33,608 nucleotides of DNA from an uncultured Cryomorphaceae bacterium. Lineage in GTDB: Bacteria; Bacteroidota; Bacteroidia; Flavobacteriales_D; Parvicellaceae. Position numbers and translations under genes: made by a program. A model generated the notes under the pieces. It searched no databases. It saw nothing but the letters and a program-made list of their open reading frames with translations, and had not been told where the DNA came from. The stretch lies in assembly GCA_947311505.1 (NCBI GenBank), contig CAMZLL010000181.1, positions 1 through 33,608 on the forward strand. The letters are read 5' to 3'. Below, in pieces: positions 15,859 through 24,348 of the stretch. How positions within the stretch are numbered: the stretch's first letter is position 1; each line of letters starts with the position of its first letter.

Positions 15859-16278
15859 TTATGGAGCTAAAACGGTTTTCATTTTTCCAGTAGCGATTAT
15901 TTCATCACCGATATTGACCACTATCTGTACCAATGTAACACCCATAAACTCCTGAATGATGGATACTTTGGTGGCTATAACTTCGTTTAATTTAGGTAAC
16001 CTCTCAATAACGACATTACTTATAGACCCGATATAACCTACTGGTGCGGTTTTTTTTAATAAAAAATACTGATAACCTGTATATAACGCCACCGTTTGTG
16101 CCATGTTTTCAATTAATCCGGGTTCTAAAAAGGTTTGATTTTTCACAAAAATATTATCAGAAGCTGGCGTAAAATTAGATAGGATATGCTCATCAGTATA
16201 TTCCATTAGTTTCCCAACCATTACAAATGGTGCTTTCTGAGGAATGAGATCTTTTACTTGGTTTTCGTTTGCTAACAT
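15859..16278 (-). CDS. FabZ-like hotdog-fold protein lacking the canonical catalytic histidine
   Basis: At 139 residues this has the FabZ length and layout. The active-site motif reads LIPQKAPFVMVGKL, so the position of the catalytic histidine is glutamine and the usual VD is VG. The glutamate-bearing helix is intact (EPGLIENMAQT). It may be a structural partner of the neighbouring complete hotdog protein, as paired dehydratases are known in aryl-polyene synthesis (ApeI/ApeP), or it may use a different chemistry. It lies 15 bases downstream of darB and one base before the second hotdog gene. Confidence 0.8.
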   Translation of the reverse strand: MLANENQVKDLIPQKAPFVMVGKLMEYTDEHILSNFTPASDNIFVKNQTFLEPGLIENMAQTVALYTGYQYFLLKKTAPVGYIGSISNVVIERLPKLNEVIATKVSIIQEFMGVTLVQIVVNIGDEIIATGKMKTVLAP

Positions 16279-16293
16279 AAGCTATTTTTAATT

Positions 16294-17427
16294 TTAACAG
16301 ACTGTAAGATAAGCGTAGGCATAAGAAAAACGACCGCTTTCAGGAACACTTAACAATATGGTATCTCCTTTCTGTAGTTTGTTGGAGTTGAATAATTCTT
16401 CTAACATCAGATATACCGATGCAGATCCTACATTGCCTACATCTGCAAGATTGGTAAACCATTTAGAATCTGCTATTCCTACATTATTTTCGTGCATCAA
16501 AGCTTTTAGCTTATCTGCAAAATAAAAAGAGGAGATGTGTGGTAAAAAGTAGGTAACGTCTTCTCCAATTAAATTATGTTTCTGCATTGCTATTTTGCAA
16601 CTCTCAACACCTTTAATTAATATATTTTTATCTAATATTTTTGTATCTTGGTTGAATGAAAACAGCGAATTTTTTAACCATTCATCGGGATGAAAATCAT
16701 TCCATGGTTTGATAGTTCCATCTTTTTGTTTTTCGCCACCAGCCCACATACATGTTTCTATTTCATGAGCATAGGAATAGGCTTCCATCCATTCTATTTT
16801 TAGAGACAAGTCTCCTTTTGGTTGGTTTTCTAGCAACATGGCTCCAGCACCATCAGAAAGCATCCACCGAAGAAATTCTCGTTGAAAAGCGACTATTGGT
16901 CTTTGTTCTAGTTCTTTTAAGTTCTCTACTTCGTTTTTGAATTTTTCGGCAAGCATCCAAGTAGATAACCTTTCCGACCCTGTACAAATAGCATTGTTTG
17001 AGTTACCTGATTTTACAGACATATAGCCAAATTTCAAAGCATTCATACCTGAGGTACAAATACCTGAAGAAGAGTTTAGTTCGAAGCTTTTATGGTCAAA
17101 CAATCCATGCACCATTACTGCGTGAGATGGCAATAATAAATCGGGAGTTGTAGTTCCACAAGATAATACTTCCACATCATTTTCTGTAAAGTTTTCATCA
17201 AAAAGACCGTCTATCGCCTCTTTTGTTAATTCAGCATTATTATGCGTAGATTGTCCATTATCATCTATAGCGTAATATCTACTTTTAATACCGTTATTTT
17301 TCAGTACTACTCTTCGTGCTTTGGAAGGAGTGTTGTTTATTAAACCCAAAAGAGACTCCATATCATCGTTAGAAACAGGACGATTTGGTAGTGCTTTCGA
17401 GATTTTATTTATATAAACATCAGACAT
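16294..17427 (-). CDS. darB: DarB-like beta-ketoacyl synthase III (dialkylresorcinol synthesis)
   Basis: This 377-residue thiolase-fold enzyme resembles KAS III. It has the nucleophile C124 in SSGICTSGMNAL, H297 in FLPHISSFYF and N332 in VGNVGSASVYL, i.e. the Cys-His-Asn triad. DarB joins two fatty-acid-derived beta-ketoacyl units, and DarA then aromatises the product to a 2,5-dialkylresorcinol, the alcohol half of flexirubins. The assignment rests on the triad, the length and the adjacent darA gene 9 bases upstream. It is clearly distinct from the housekeeping FabH at 30470. Confidence 0.88.
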   Translation of the reverse strand: MSDVYINKISKALPNRPVSNDDMESLLGLINNTPSKARRVVLKNNGIKSRYYAIDDNGQSTHNNAELTKEAIDGLFDENFTENDVEVLSCGTTTPDLLLPSHAVMVHGLFDHKSFELNSSSGICTSGMNALKFGYMSVKSGNSNNAICTGSERLSTWMLAEKFKNEVENLKELEQRPIVAFQREFLRWMLSDGAGAMLLENQPKGDLSLKIEWMEAYSYAHEIETCMWAGGEKQKDGTIKPWNDFHPDEWLKNSLFSFNQDTKILDKNILIKGVESCKIAMQKHNLIGEDVTYFLPHISSFYFADKLKALMHENNVGIADSKWFTNLADVGNVGSASVYLMLEELFNSNKLQKGDTILLSVPESGRFSYAYAYLTVC

Positions 17428-17436
17428 CTATTCTTA

Positions 17437-18363
17437 TTATTTTAGTGCAGTTCGTTGATAATAATTAATATCCAATTGGCGTTTTTTTGCTGTAAATGGA
17501 TAAGCCAACAAATATACAATAAAAACAATAGGAGATACAACCCAGATGGCGAACAAAAGGTAATAACTAAACAGTTTTACATATTTTTCTCTTTTTTGAA
17601 TGCTAATTTTTTCTTTTCTAAGGACTAATTTTGACCAAAAACTAAAAATCAGGTTTGCTTTTCGATCTACTAAAATCAAGAAGGGTTTTATTCTAGTTGC
17701 ATCTTGTTTTATTAATTCTTCTTGTGTAGCGTCATAGTTTCCTGATTTTAGATGTTTTAAGATAGTTGGACTAAATTTAATGGCTGTATCAATATCTTTT
17801 TGAGAAATACCGGGTAACGGAAATAGTCCTAAATAGCGTTTAGTTTTATCTCCGTTCATCATCCAATGCACAATCGTTACCACACTTACATGATTGATAT
17901 GTCTATCGGTTAAAACAATGTTACCTACTAGATTTGCATCAAGATTCAAAAGTAGTTGTTTCATTTTATCTTGCGCCATATACCACATATTTCTACAGCC
18001 GATTATGGTAATTACGGGTGTGTTTTTAAAAAGGGTTGTTGCTATATCAGATTTCAAAAAGGAATTAGCAGGAATGGATGGAGTAAGATACCATACTTGA
18101 TAAGAGAATATTATCAAATCATACTTCTCTTTAAGTAATGGATTATCCAAATCATTTAATGCTGTTGGGGTTTGACTAAAAGATTCTGGAAACGTATTGT
18201 AAAACACATCTTTTGACCATGGAAATGGATAGTCTTCTTTTAATTTAATATTGTAAAACGATAAATTAACTTCGCTATCAGCTAGCAGATCTTTTGTGAT
18301 GTTATTGGTGATTTCTAAAAGCTGACCAGATTGGGAATAATATATGACAAGTACTTTCTTCAT
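17437..18363 (-). CDS. darA: DarA-like dialkylresorcinol-condensing enzyme
   Basis: This 308-residue protein begins with a flavodoxin-like phosphate-binding segment (VLVIYYSQSGQLLEITNNI), continues with an alpha/beta flavodoxin fold and ends in a hydrophobic helix (about 270-295, YYLLFAIWVVSPIVFIVYLLAYPF). This is the typical make-up of DarA, which with DarB forms dialkylresorcinols. The C-terminal helix suggests membrane association, consistent with a lipid product. Its ATG shares a base with the TAA of the upstream acyltransferase gene (TAATG), so translation is coupled. Confidence 0.88.
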   Translation of the reverse strand: MKKVLVIYYSQSGQLLEITNNITKDLLADSEVNLSFYNIKLKEDYPFPWSKDVFYNTFPESFSQTPTALNDLDNPLLKEKYDLIIFSYQVWYLTPSIPANSFLKSDIATTLFKNTPVITIIGCRNMWYMAQDKMKQLLLNLDANLVGNIVLTDRHINHVSVVTIVHWMMNGDKTKRYLGLFPLPGISQKDIDTAIKFSPTILKHLKSGNYDATQEELIKQDATRIKPFLILVDRKANLIFSFWSKLVLRKEKISIQKREKYVKLFSYYLLFAIWVVSPIVFIVYLLAYPFTAKKRQLDINYYQRTALK

Positions 18364-19247
18364 TACTCACCCTCTTCTTTTTTCCAAAAATCAAAGAAGT
18401 TAAACCATTGATAGGGGAATTTTTTAAGTATCCATTCTATATTCTCAGTATATTCTTTTAGTAGTTCTTGTTGGTTTCTGTTCTGAAAATTGGCTCTTCT
18501 AGCAAACATATGATAGTGCGAACTGGTCTCTTTCATGTTGTAAACAAAAATAACAGGTACTCTAAGTCGGGAGGCTAGGATATAAGGACCGGCAGGAAAT
18601 AATGCATCTTTACCAAGAAGCTTTTGCGTCATCACTTTGTTTCCTTCAAAATATCTATCTCCCGTAAAAACAATCAACTCATTTCTTGACAATGCGTTAT
18701 TGATCTCAAAAACATGTGACATGTCATCTCCAATAATGATGAATTTTAAGTTGGATTTCGTAAATATACTGTCGAGGTATTTTTTTAGTTGTTGATGTTC
18801 TCTATCTGTGGTTATTAAATTTATGGTAGCATTTACATCTAATTGACTCAGAAAGTGTTCTGCAATTTCAAAATTTCCGACATGTGCACTTATTAAGATC
18901 CCTCCTTGTTTTTCTTTTAGAATATCTTTTAAGATTTCTTCCCCATCAAAGTTAAAGGTATATTTTTTTTCTAACCCTGATTTTATAGCTATTTTATCGA
19001 GTATTGTTTGTGCAAAAACATAGTAGTTTTTATAAACTCCTATTACACTTTTAAACTTAGATTTACCTTGTCTTTTATGAAAATAATAATAGCTAGCTTT
19101 TGATCCTGAACGAGCAAAAATGAGGTAGTAAAAGGCTAAAAACCTTAGAACGATGTAAACAAATCGAATTCCCAAATTGCGCATAAGAAAAACGATAATC
19201 TTATAACCAAAAACGGTTCCTTTTGACTTACCATCCCATTGCGCCAT
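18363..19247 (-). CDS. LpxL/HtrB-family acyltransferase of the pigment cluster
   Basis: This 294-residue lysophospholipid/lipid A-type acyltransferase has the catalytic H-x4-E motif in SAHVGNFE (H122, E127), the block GDRYFEG and the segment FPAGPYILASRLRVPVIFVY. An N-terminal hydrophobic stretch should anchor it to the inner membrane. In flexirubin clusters an enzyme of this family is the candidate for esterifying the polyene acid to the dialkylresorcinol. A role in lipid A acylation is possible but less likely given the context (between ACP and darA). Confidence 0.87.
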   Translation of the reverse strand: MAQWDGKSKGTVFGYKIIVFLMRNLGIRFVYIVLRFLAFYYLIFARSGSKASYYYFHKRQGKSKFKSVIGVYKNYYVFAQTILDKIAIKSGLEKKYTFNFDGEEILKDILKEKQGGILISAHVGNFEIAEHFLSQLDVNATINLITTDREHQQLKKYLDSIFTKSNLKFIIIGDDMSHVFEINNALSRNELIVFTGDRYFEGNKVMTQKLLGKDALFPAGPYILASRLRVPVIFVYNMKETSSHYHMFARRANFQNRNQQELLKEYTENIEWILKKFPYQWFNFFDFWKKEEGE

Positions 19248-19294
19248 CGCTAAATAATAATATAATGTAGTTTGCTAATTGTTTTTGAAAACAA

Positions 19295-19540
19295 TTACGC
19301 ATTAATTTTTCGTTCTAATAAATCATAGAAATTTTGAAGTGTTTCAATTCCTGTAAAATCTTCTGCTACTAATTTTACTCCAAAATTGGATTCTACCGCA
19401 ACTACAAGATCAACGAAATCTAAACTATCTAACTCTAGTGTTTCTGTTAGGTTTGCTTCAGGTTTAATTTCTTCTTCTTCTACCTCAAATTCATCAATTA
19501 GAAATTCATTAATCTTTTCTATTATAGTATTCTTATCCAT
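19295..19540 (-). CDS. Acyl carrier protein
   Basis: This 81-residue acidic protein has the phosphopantetheine attachment serine S39 in LELDSLDFVDLV. It is the only ACP visible in the block and should carry the growing polyene (and perhaps the aryl starter). It starts 3 bases after the KAS gene ends. The glutamate-rich N-terminal half (EVEEEEIKPEAN) is typical of cluster ACPs and differs from housekeeping AcpP. A slightly longer gap of 47 bases follows it. Confidence 0.9.
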   Translation of the reverse strand: MDKNTIIEKINEFLIDEFEVEEEEIKPEANLTETLELDSLDFVDLVVAVESNFGVKLVAEDFTGIETLQNFYDLLERKINA

Positions 19541-19543
19541 AAG

Positions 19544-20764
19544 TTATTTTATCTTTTTTATTACTAGGGCTGAATTTGTACCTCCAAATCCAAACGAATT
19601 GGACAAAAATACATCAATATTTTTATTTATAGTTTTTCTTACAAGATTTAATTTTGCAGAATCTTCATCTGGTTCGTCTAAATTGATATTTGGTGCTATA
19701 AAAGAGTGCTCCATCATGAGCATAGAATAGATTACTTCACTAGCCCCTGCCATCCAGCATTCGTGTCCTGTCATAGACTTGGTAGAACTAACATAAGGTT
19801 TGCTTTTTCCAAAAACAGCATCTATTGCTTTTGCTTCATTTTGATCTCCAACAGGTGTAGATGTGGCATGCGCATTTACATAGTCAATATCTGCATGTGT
19901 TACATTGGCTTGTTCCAATGCTTTGAGCATTGCTCTAGAAGGTCCGTCAACATTTGGGGTAGAAATATGCTCTCCATTTGATGAAAAACCATAGCCGATA
20001 ACCTCTCCTAAAATAGTTGCACCTCTTGCTATAGCAGATTCATAGGTCTCTAAAACTAAAGAAGCTCCACCACCACTTGGCACTAAGCCATCTCTTCCTT
20101 TATCAAATGGTCTGCATGCTTTAGCTGGTTCATCTTCTCTAGTAGAAAAAACGCCCAAGCCATCAAAACTACCCAATGCTAAATGGTTTATTTCTTGTGC
20201 TCCTCCGCATATAATCATATCTTGAAGTCCGCTTTTTATCAATTGATATCCTAATCCTATTGAGTGCGAGCCACTTGCACAGGCGGCAGAAATAGTAAGG
20301 TTAATACCCTTTAATTTGAATAGCGTAGATAGGTTCATTGTGATAGTAGAGTTCATTCCTTTGAAAATAGCTCCTGATCCTACCAATGTAGTGTCCTTTT
20401 TTTCTCTTACAACATCTACTGACTCAATGATGGACTTTGCTGTACTGTCGTTTCCAAAGATTATCCCAATTTCGTTTTTAATAAGAAAATCTTCGTCAAT
20501 TCCTGCGTTTTCTAAAGCTTCTATAGTTGCGAGGTAGGCATATTGAGATTCTTGCCCCATGCTTATTCGTTGCCTTCTTTTCAACAAACCTTTGAGAGCA
20601 GGTTCTGGTACTTGCCCGGTCAATGATGATCTATATCCAAATTCTTTTCTTACTGGATCATAGACAATGCCTGATTTACCTTCGTACAATGATTTTTTTA
20701 CTTCATCTAGGTTGGTTCCTAAACAAGAATAAATGCCCATTCCTGTAATTACAACTCTTTTCAT
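19544..20764 (-). CDS. Beta-ketoacyl-ACP synthase (FabB/FabF-type) of the pigment cluster
   Basis: This 406-residue condensing enzyme has a complete Cys-His-His triad: C162 in SAACASGSHSIG, H299 in NAHATSTPVGD and H334 in KSMTGHECWMAG. The FabB-like end SFGFGGTNSALVI is also present. It should elongate the aryl-polyene chain with malonyl-ACP. It lies between the ketoreductase and the ACP genes, 23 bases and 3 bases away respectively. No second KAS or chain-length-factor-like partner is visible in the window. Confidence 0.9.
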   Translation of the reverse strand: MKRVVITGMGIYSCLGTNLDEVKKSLYEGKSGIVYDPVRKEFGYRSSLTGQVPEPALKGLLKRRQRISMGQESQYAYLATIEALENAGIDEDFLIKNEIGIIFGNDSTAKSIIESVDVVREKKDTTLVGSGAIFKGMNSTITMNLSTLFKLKGINLTISAACASGSHSIGLGYQLIKSGLQDMIICGGAQEINHLALGSFDGLGVFSTREDEPAKACRPFDKGRDGLVPSGGGASLVLETYESAIARGATILGEVIGYGFSSNGEHISTPNVDGPSRAMLKALEQANVTHADIDYVNAHATSTPVGDQNEAKAIDAVFGKSKPYVSSTKSMTGHECWMAGASEVIYSMLMMEHSFIAPNINLDEPDEDSAKLNLVRKTINKNIDVFLSNSFGFGGTNSALVIKKIK

Positions 20765-20787
20765 TTTAATGTTTTTTTAGCAATACT

Positions 20788-21519
20788 TTAAGAATAAATA
20801 CCTCCGTTAATATTTATAATCTCTCCTGTAATATATGCAGATTTAGAGGACGCTAAGAATGTTACTAACTCAGCAACCTCTTCTGCTTCACCAAATCTAT
20901 TAGCAGGAATTAATTTTTTAAGGTCTTTTTCATTCAAATCTGCTGTCATATCTGATTTAATAAACCCTGGAGCAACGGCATTTACAGTAATTTTTCGTTT
21001 TGCTATTTCCTGCGCCAACGCTTTTGTAACTGCTACGATAGCACCTTTTGCTGCAGAGTAATTCGTTTGTCCAGGTGTGCCTTTTACTCCGGATACAGAT
21101 ACCATGTTGATTACCCTTCCATATCTGTTGCTCAACATTTTTTGCATCAAATGGTTGGTAACATTGAAGAAGCCATTAAGACTGGTGTTGATTACCGAAT
21201 CCCAATCTTTCTTAGGCATCCACATAAACAATCCGTCTTTTGTTATACCTGCATTGTTGACCACTACTTCAATAATTCCTTCTGGGTTGGCACTCCACCA
21301 AGCATCTATACCCTTTGAAACCTCTTCCGAGTTGGCAACATCAAACTTCATAATTTCACCATTTCCACCTGCTTCTTTTACTAAACGAAGTGTTTCATTG
21401 GCTGCTTCTTCATTTGATCTATAGTTGATAATAATATGATAGTCTAATTCCTGCGCAAACTTCACGCAAATAGCTCTTCCTATTCCTCTTGATCCTCCGG
21501 TAACTAATGCTGTTTTCAT
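20788..21519 (-). CDS. 3-oxoacyl-ACP reductase (FabG-like SDR)
   Basis: This classical short-chain dehydrogenase of 243 residues has the cofactor motif TGGSRGIG (7-14), NNAG and a catalytic YxxxK in NYSAAKG (Y154, K158) preceded by serines in VSVSGVKG. It should reduce the 3-ketoacyl-ACP formed by the neighbouring KAS. The end TGEIININGGIYS differs slightly from the usual VNGGMYM of housekeeping FabG. It overlaps the stop codon of the WG-repeat gene by one base. Confidence 0.92.
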   Translation of the reverse strand: MKTALVTGGSRGIGRAICVKFAQELDYHIIINYRSNEEAANETLRLVKEAGGNGEIMKFDVANSEEVSKGIDAWWSANPEGIIEVVVNNAGITKDGLFMWMPKKDWDSVINTSLNGFFNVTNHLMQKMLSNRYGRVINMVSVSGVKGTPGQTNYSAAKGAIVAVTKALAQEIAKRKITVNAVAPGFIKSDMTADLNEKDLKKLIPANRFGEAEEVAELVTFLASSKSAYITGEIININGGIYS

Positions 21520-22730
21520 TATTCTTGTATGTTTTGAAATTTATCTACAAATTCGTATGTTTTTCCTTGTAGAAACACTCCTTTTGTATTTATATATCCC
21601 ATTCTGCCTTCAAATTTAACTCTAGCTAAACCATCGTGAAATCCTTTGGGTTTTGCTAGTCCATATTGATCTTTTAGAACCAATTCGCCATTTAAGTTGA
21701 CAAATCCCCAACTCGTTTTATATTTTATAGGAGCTAACTCTCCTTCTTCAAAAGGAATAGCGTCTCTAAATTTACCTTTGATTTTGAATGCTCCTTTGGT
21801 GTCAATATAACTCCAAGCTTCTCCCTTCATAAACACAGGAGCAAGTCCTTGTGCAAAATTTCTTGCTATAGTATAGATTGGTTTGAGTACCCATTCTCCT
21901 TTTCGGTTAATATAACCATACTTATCGTTCTTACTTCTAGCCAGTGCTAACTCTTCGCCATCTATAAAGTTATTAATTTTTATAGCGTCCTCTACTACTA
22001 CAAATTCTCCATTAATATCTAACCCAAATTGTTTTTTTAATTTACAATTTAAAACGCCATTTGATAGTTTACCAATCCAATGATATTTTGGAGTTAGTAT
22101 TTCATTTCCTTTGTTGTCTATAAACCCCCAAAGTTTATCCAATTTAACTTTAGCAATTCCGTTTTCAAACTTATCTATCCTATGATATTTTGGTTCTAAA
22201 ACTACCTTTCCGTTGGTGTCTATAATACCTATTAAACCATTTCTTTTAATAAAAGCCAACCCACCGATAAAGTCATACGGTTTTTCTGATTCAGGCATTA
22301 TTACATCTTTACCTTTTTTATCAATGTATTTCCATTTTTCTCCGTCAAGAACGATAGCAAACCCAGAATGAAAGGCTTTTACTTTAGGATATTTAAATGG
22401 TATTATGGTTTGTCCTTTGGCATCAATAAAACCCCAAGCCTCTCCGTTAAAAACGGCTACTAATCCCTCACTAAAATCACCTACCTTTAAATATTGATAA
22501 TCAACAATAATTTCACCTTTGCTATCTGCAAATCCCCAAAATTCTTCATTTCTGATGGCAACAAATCCGTTTCTAAATTTCCTCACTTTAGTGAAAGTTG
22601 GTTCTATCGCATAGTTACCTTCTTTTGTGATGAAACCAAATTTTTCATTCTCTCTAACTTTTGCGTACTCTTGTGCAAATGAAGATACACTTGATAAAAT
22701 CAATAATAATATAGAAATTAAATTTTTCAC
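21519..22730 (-). CDS. Secreted WG-repeat protein embedded in the pigment operon
   Basis: This 403-residue protein has a signal peptide (about 1-19, ending SSFAQ). It then consists of about eleven WG-type repeats of roughly 30-35 residues, each with a core such as WGFADSKGEIIVDYQY, WGFIDAKGQTIIPFKY or YGYINRKGEWVLKPIY. WG repeats probably form a beta-propeller or solenoid that serves as a binding scaffold; no catalytic motif is visible. The start is GTG, in a GTGA overlap with the ammonia-lyase stop, and its own stop overlaps the fabG-like start. It is therefore clearly part of the operon although it is exported. A function in pigment handling at the envelope is inference. Confidence 0.88.
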   Translation of the reverse strand: MKNLISILLLILSSVSSFAQEYAKVRENEKFGFITKEGNYAIEPTFTKVRKFRNGFVAIRNEEFWGFADSKGEIIVDYQYLKVGDFSEGLVAVFNGEAWGFIDAKGQTIIPFKYPKVKAFHSGFAIVLDGEKWKYIDKKGKDVIMPESEKPYDFIGGLAFIKRNGLIGIIDTNGKVVLEPKYHRIDKFENGIAKVKLDKLWGFIDNKGNEILTPKYHWIGKLSNGVLNCKLKKQFGLDINGEFVVVEDAIKINNFIDGEELALARSKNDKYGYINRKGEWVLKPIYTIARNFAQGLAPVFMKGEAWSYIDTKGAFKIKGKFRDAIPFEEGELAPIKYKTSWGFVNLNGELVLKDQYGLAKPKGFHDGLARVKFEGRMGYINTKGVFLQGKTYEFVDKFQNIQE

Positions 22731-24265
22731 ACCTTTGTTTTTGTAATATATTCTTTTACGTTGTTTACGAATGGATACATTGCCATATCTTCTGAGAAAA
22801 CAGGTACAATAGCTCTGATTTCTTTATACATTTTTGCAGTCGCAGAAGAAACTTTATCTTGATACTTTAAATAATCTAAGGCTTGTACTATTGTTATGAG
22901 TTCTATTGCAATAACCTCAAAAGTATTCTCAATAACTTTTTTTGTCATCAACGCAGCGTTAGTTCCCATACTTACGATGTCTTGATTGTCATTGTTGTTT
23001 GGAATACTATGTACGTACATAGGATTAGATAATGTCTGGTTCTCCGCTGTAGTAGAGGTAGCGGTAAACTGAACACCTTGCATTCCAAAATTAAGACCTA
23101 GTTTTCCAAGGTTTACAAAAGGAGGAAGAATATCATTCAGTTTATGATTCATCAGATAGTTTAATTGCCGTTCTGCCAACATGCTCATCTTAGTGATGAC
23201 AATTTTTAGCTTATCCATTTCTAAAGAGATATAGTCCCCGTGGAAGTTTCCTCCATGATATACGTGTTCTTTTTCTATGTCTATTATAGGGTTGTCATTT
23301 GCAGAGTTTACTTCTTCTATCAATACACTTTCTACATTTTTCATGGTGTCCAAAACAGGACCTAGAATCTGCGGTACACATCTCAGTGAATAATATTCTT
23401 GAACCTTTTCTTTAAAAATAGGATCGTTTGCCTGTGCGTTATAAAGATGTTCCCCTCTGTTTCGTGTTAATTTACTATCAGCTAGATCTTCTCGCATCAT
23501 TCTTGCGATTTCTTGCTGACCGTGATGTCTTTTTGAATTGTTTAATTCAACCGAAAGATGATCGTCATAAGCACAAACGACTTCGTTGATTGCCACAGAA
23601 CATTTAAGCATCCAATTCAACGCTCGCTTTGAATAAATAGCATTAACGATACCGATACCGGTCATTACAGAAGTGCCATTCATCAACGCTAAACCTTCTC
23701 TAAGTTTAACTTCTATTGGTTCTAAACCTTCTTTTTCAAAAACTTCGCTAGTTTCAGTCAGTTTTCCTTTATAAAAACATTGTCCTTCTCCAATAAGAAC
23801 CAGTGCTAAATGTGCCAACTGAACCAAATCACCACTTGCACCAACTCCGCCATGCGAATAAATCAAAGGTGTAATATCTCTATTTATTAGCTCTGTCATC
23901 AGATGGATTACAGTAAGATTTACGCCTGACCGCCCCAAACATAGTGTGTTTAATCGTGCCAACATAGCAGACTTAACATAAATAGGCGCTAATGGTTCTC
24001 CCGAACCAGAAGCATGGCTTCTGATTAGATTGTATTGCAGTTGAATACGGTCTTCATCGGCAATTTTGTACTGTGCCATTGGACCAAAACCAGTATTGAC
24101 TCCATAAATAACCTTTTCTTCAGAAAAATCTTTTAAAAAGTGAAAACTACGGTCCACCTTGTTTAAAAGGTTACTTCCAATTTTTATATGCTTTTTGTTG
24201 AATAAAACCTGATAGAAATCATCTAAACTAAGTTCTGTTTCAACTTCTAGAATTTTTTTGCCCAT
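22727..24265 (-). CDS. Aromatic amino acid ammonia-lyase (probable tyrosine ammonia-lyase)
   Basis: This enzyme of 512 residues forms the MIO cofactor from ASG (143-145, in GGVGASGDLVQLAHLAL). It has the mobile-loop tyrosine in VIYGVNTGFGP (Y54), the NDNPI segment and a late segment VHSIPNNNDNQDIVSMG. It would deaminate tyrosine to 4-coumarate, the aryl starter of flexirubin polyenes. The specificity pair is Ser-His (in NLIRSHASG), as in histidine ammonia-lyases. As I recall, the characterised Flavobacterium johnsoniae TAL has the same pair and closely similar surrounding sequence, so TAL is preferred. The ATG at 24265 is chosen over the TTG two codons upstream. It is the first gene of the minus-strand pigment operon. 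Confidence 0.88.
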   Translation of the reverse strand: MGKKILEVETELSLDDFYQVLFNKKHIKIGSNLLNKVDRSFHFLKDFSEEKVIYGVNTGFGPMAQYKIADEDRIQLQYNLIRSHASGSGEPLAPIYVKSAMLARLNTLCLGRSGVNLTVIHLMTELINRDITPLIYSHGGVGASGDLVQLAHLALVLIGEGQCFYKGKLTETSEVFEKEGLEPIEVKLREGLALMNGTSVMTGIGIVNAIYSKRALNWMLKCSVAINEVVCAYDDHLSVELNNSKRHHGQQEIARMMREDLADSKLTRNRGEHLYNAQANDPIFKEKVQEYYSLRCVPQILGPVLDTMKNVESVLIEEVNSANDNPIIDIEKEHVYHGGNFHGDYISLEMDKLKIVITKMSMLAERQLNYLMNHKLNDILPPFVNLGKLGLNFGMQGVQFTATSTTAENQTLSNPMYVHSIPNNNDNQDIVSMGTNAALMTKKVIENTFEVIAIELITIVQALDYLKYQDKVSSATAKMYKEIRAIVPVFSEDMAMYPFVNNVKEYITKTKV

Positions 24266-24312
24266 TTTCAATATTAAATATTCGGATAACTAAAAAAAAG
24301 AGTTATTTTCGA

Positions 24313-24320
24313 CAAAAATA
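24313..24320 (-). promoter_or_regulatory. Candidate -7 element for the pigment operon
   Basis: On the minus strand TATTTTTG fits TAnnTTTG and lies about 48 bases before the ammonia-lyase ATG. A good TTTG at -33 is not evident. The 83-base divergent gap also has to hold the halogenase-like gene's promoter, for which TATTTTCG on the plus strand (24304-24311) is a one-mismatch candidate. Confidence 0.4.
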
Positions 24321-24348
24321 TAATTATTCTTTTAATTAAAACATATTT

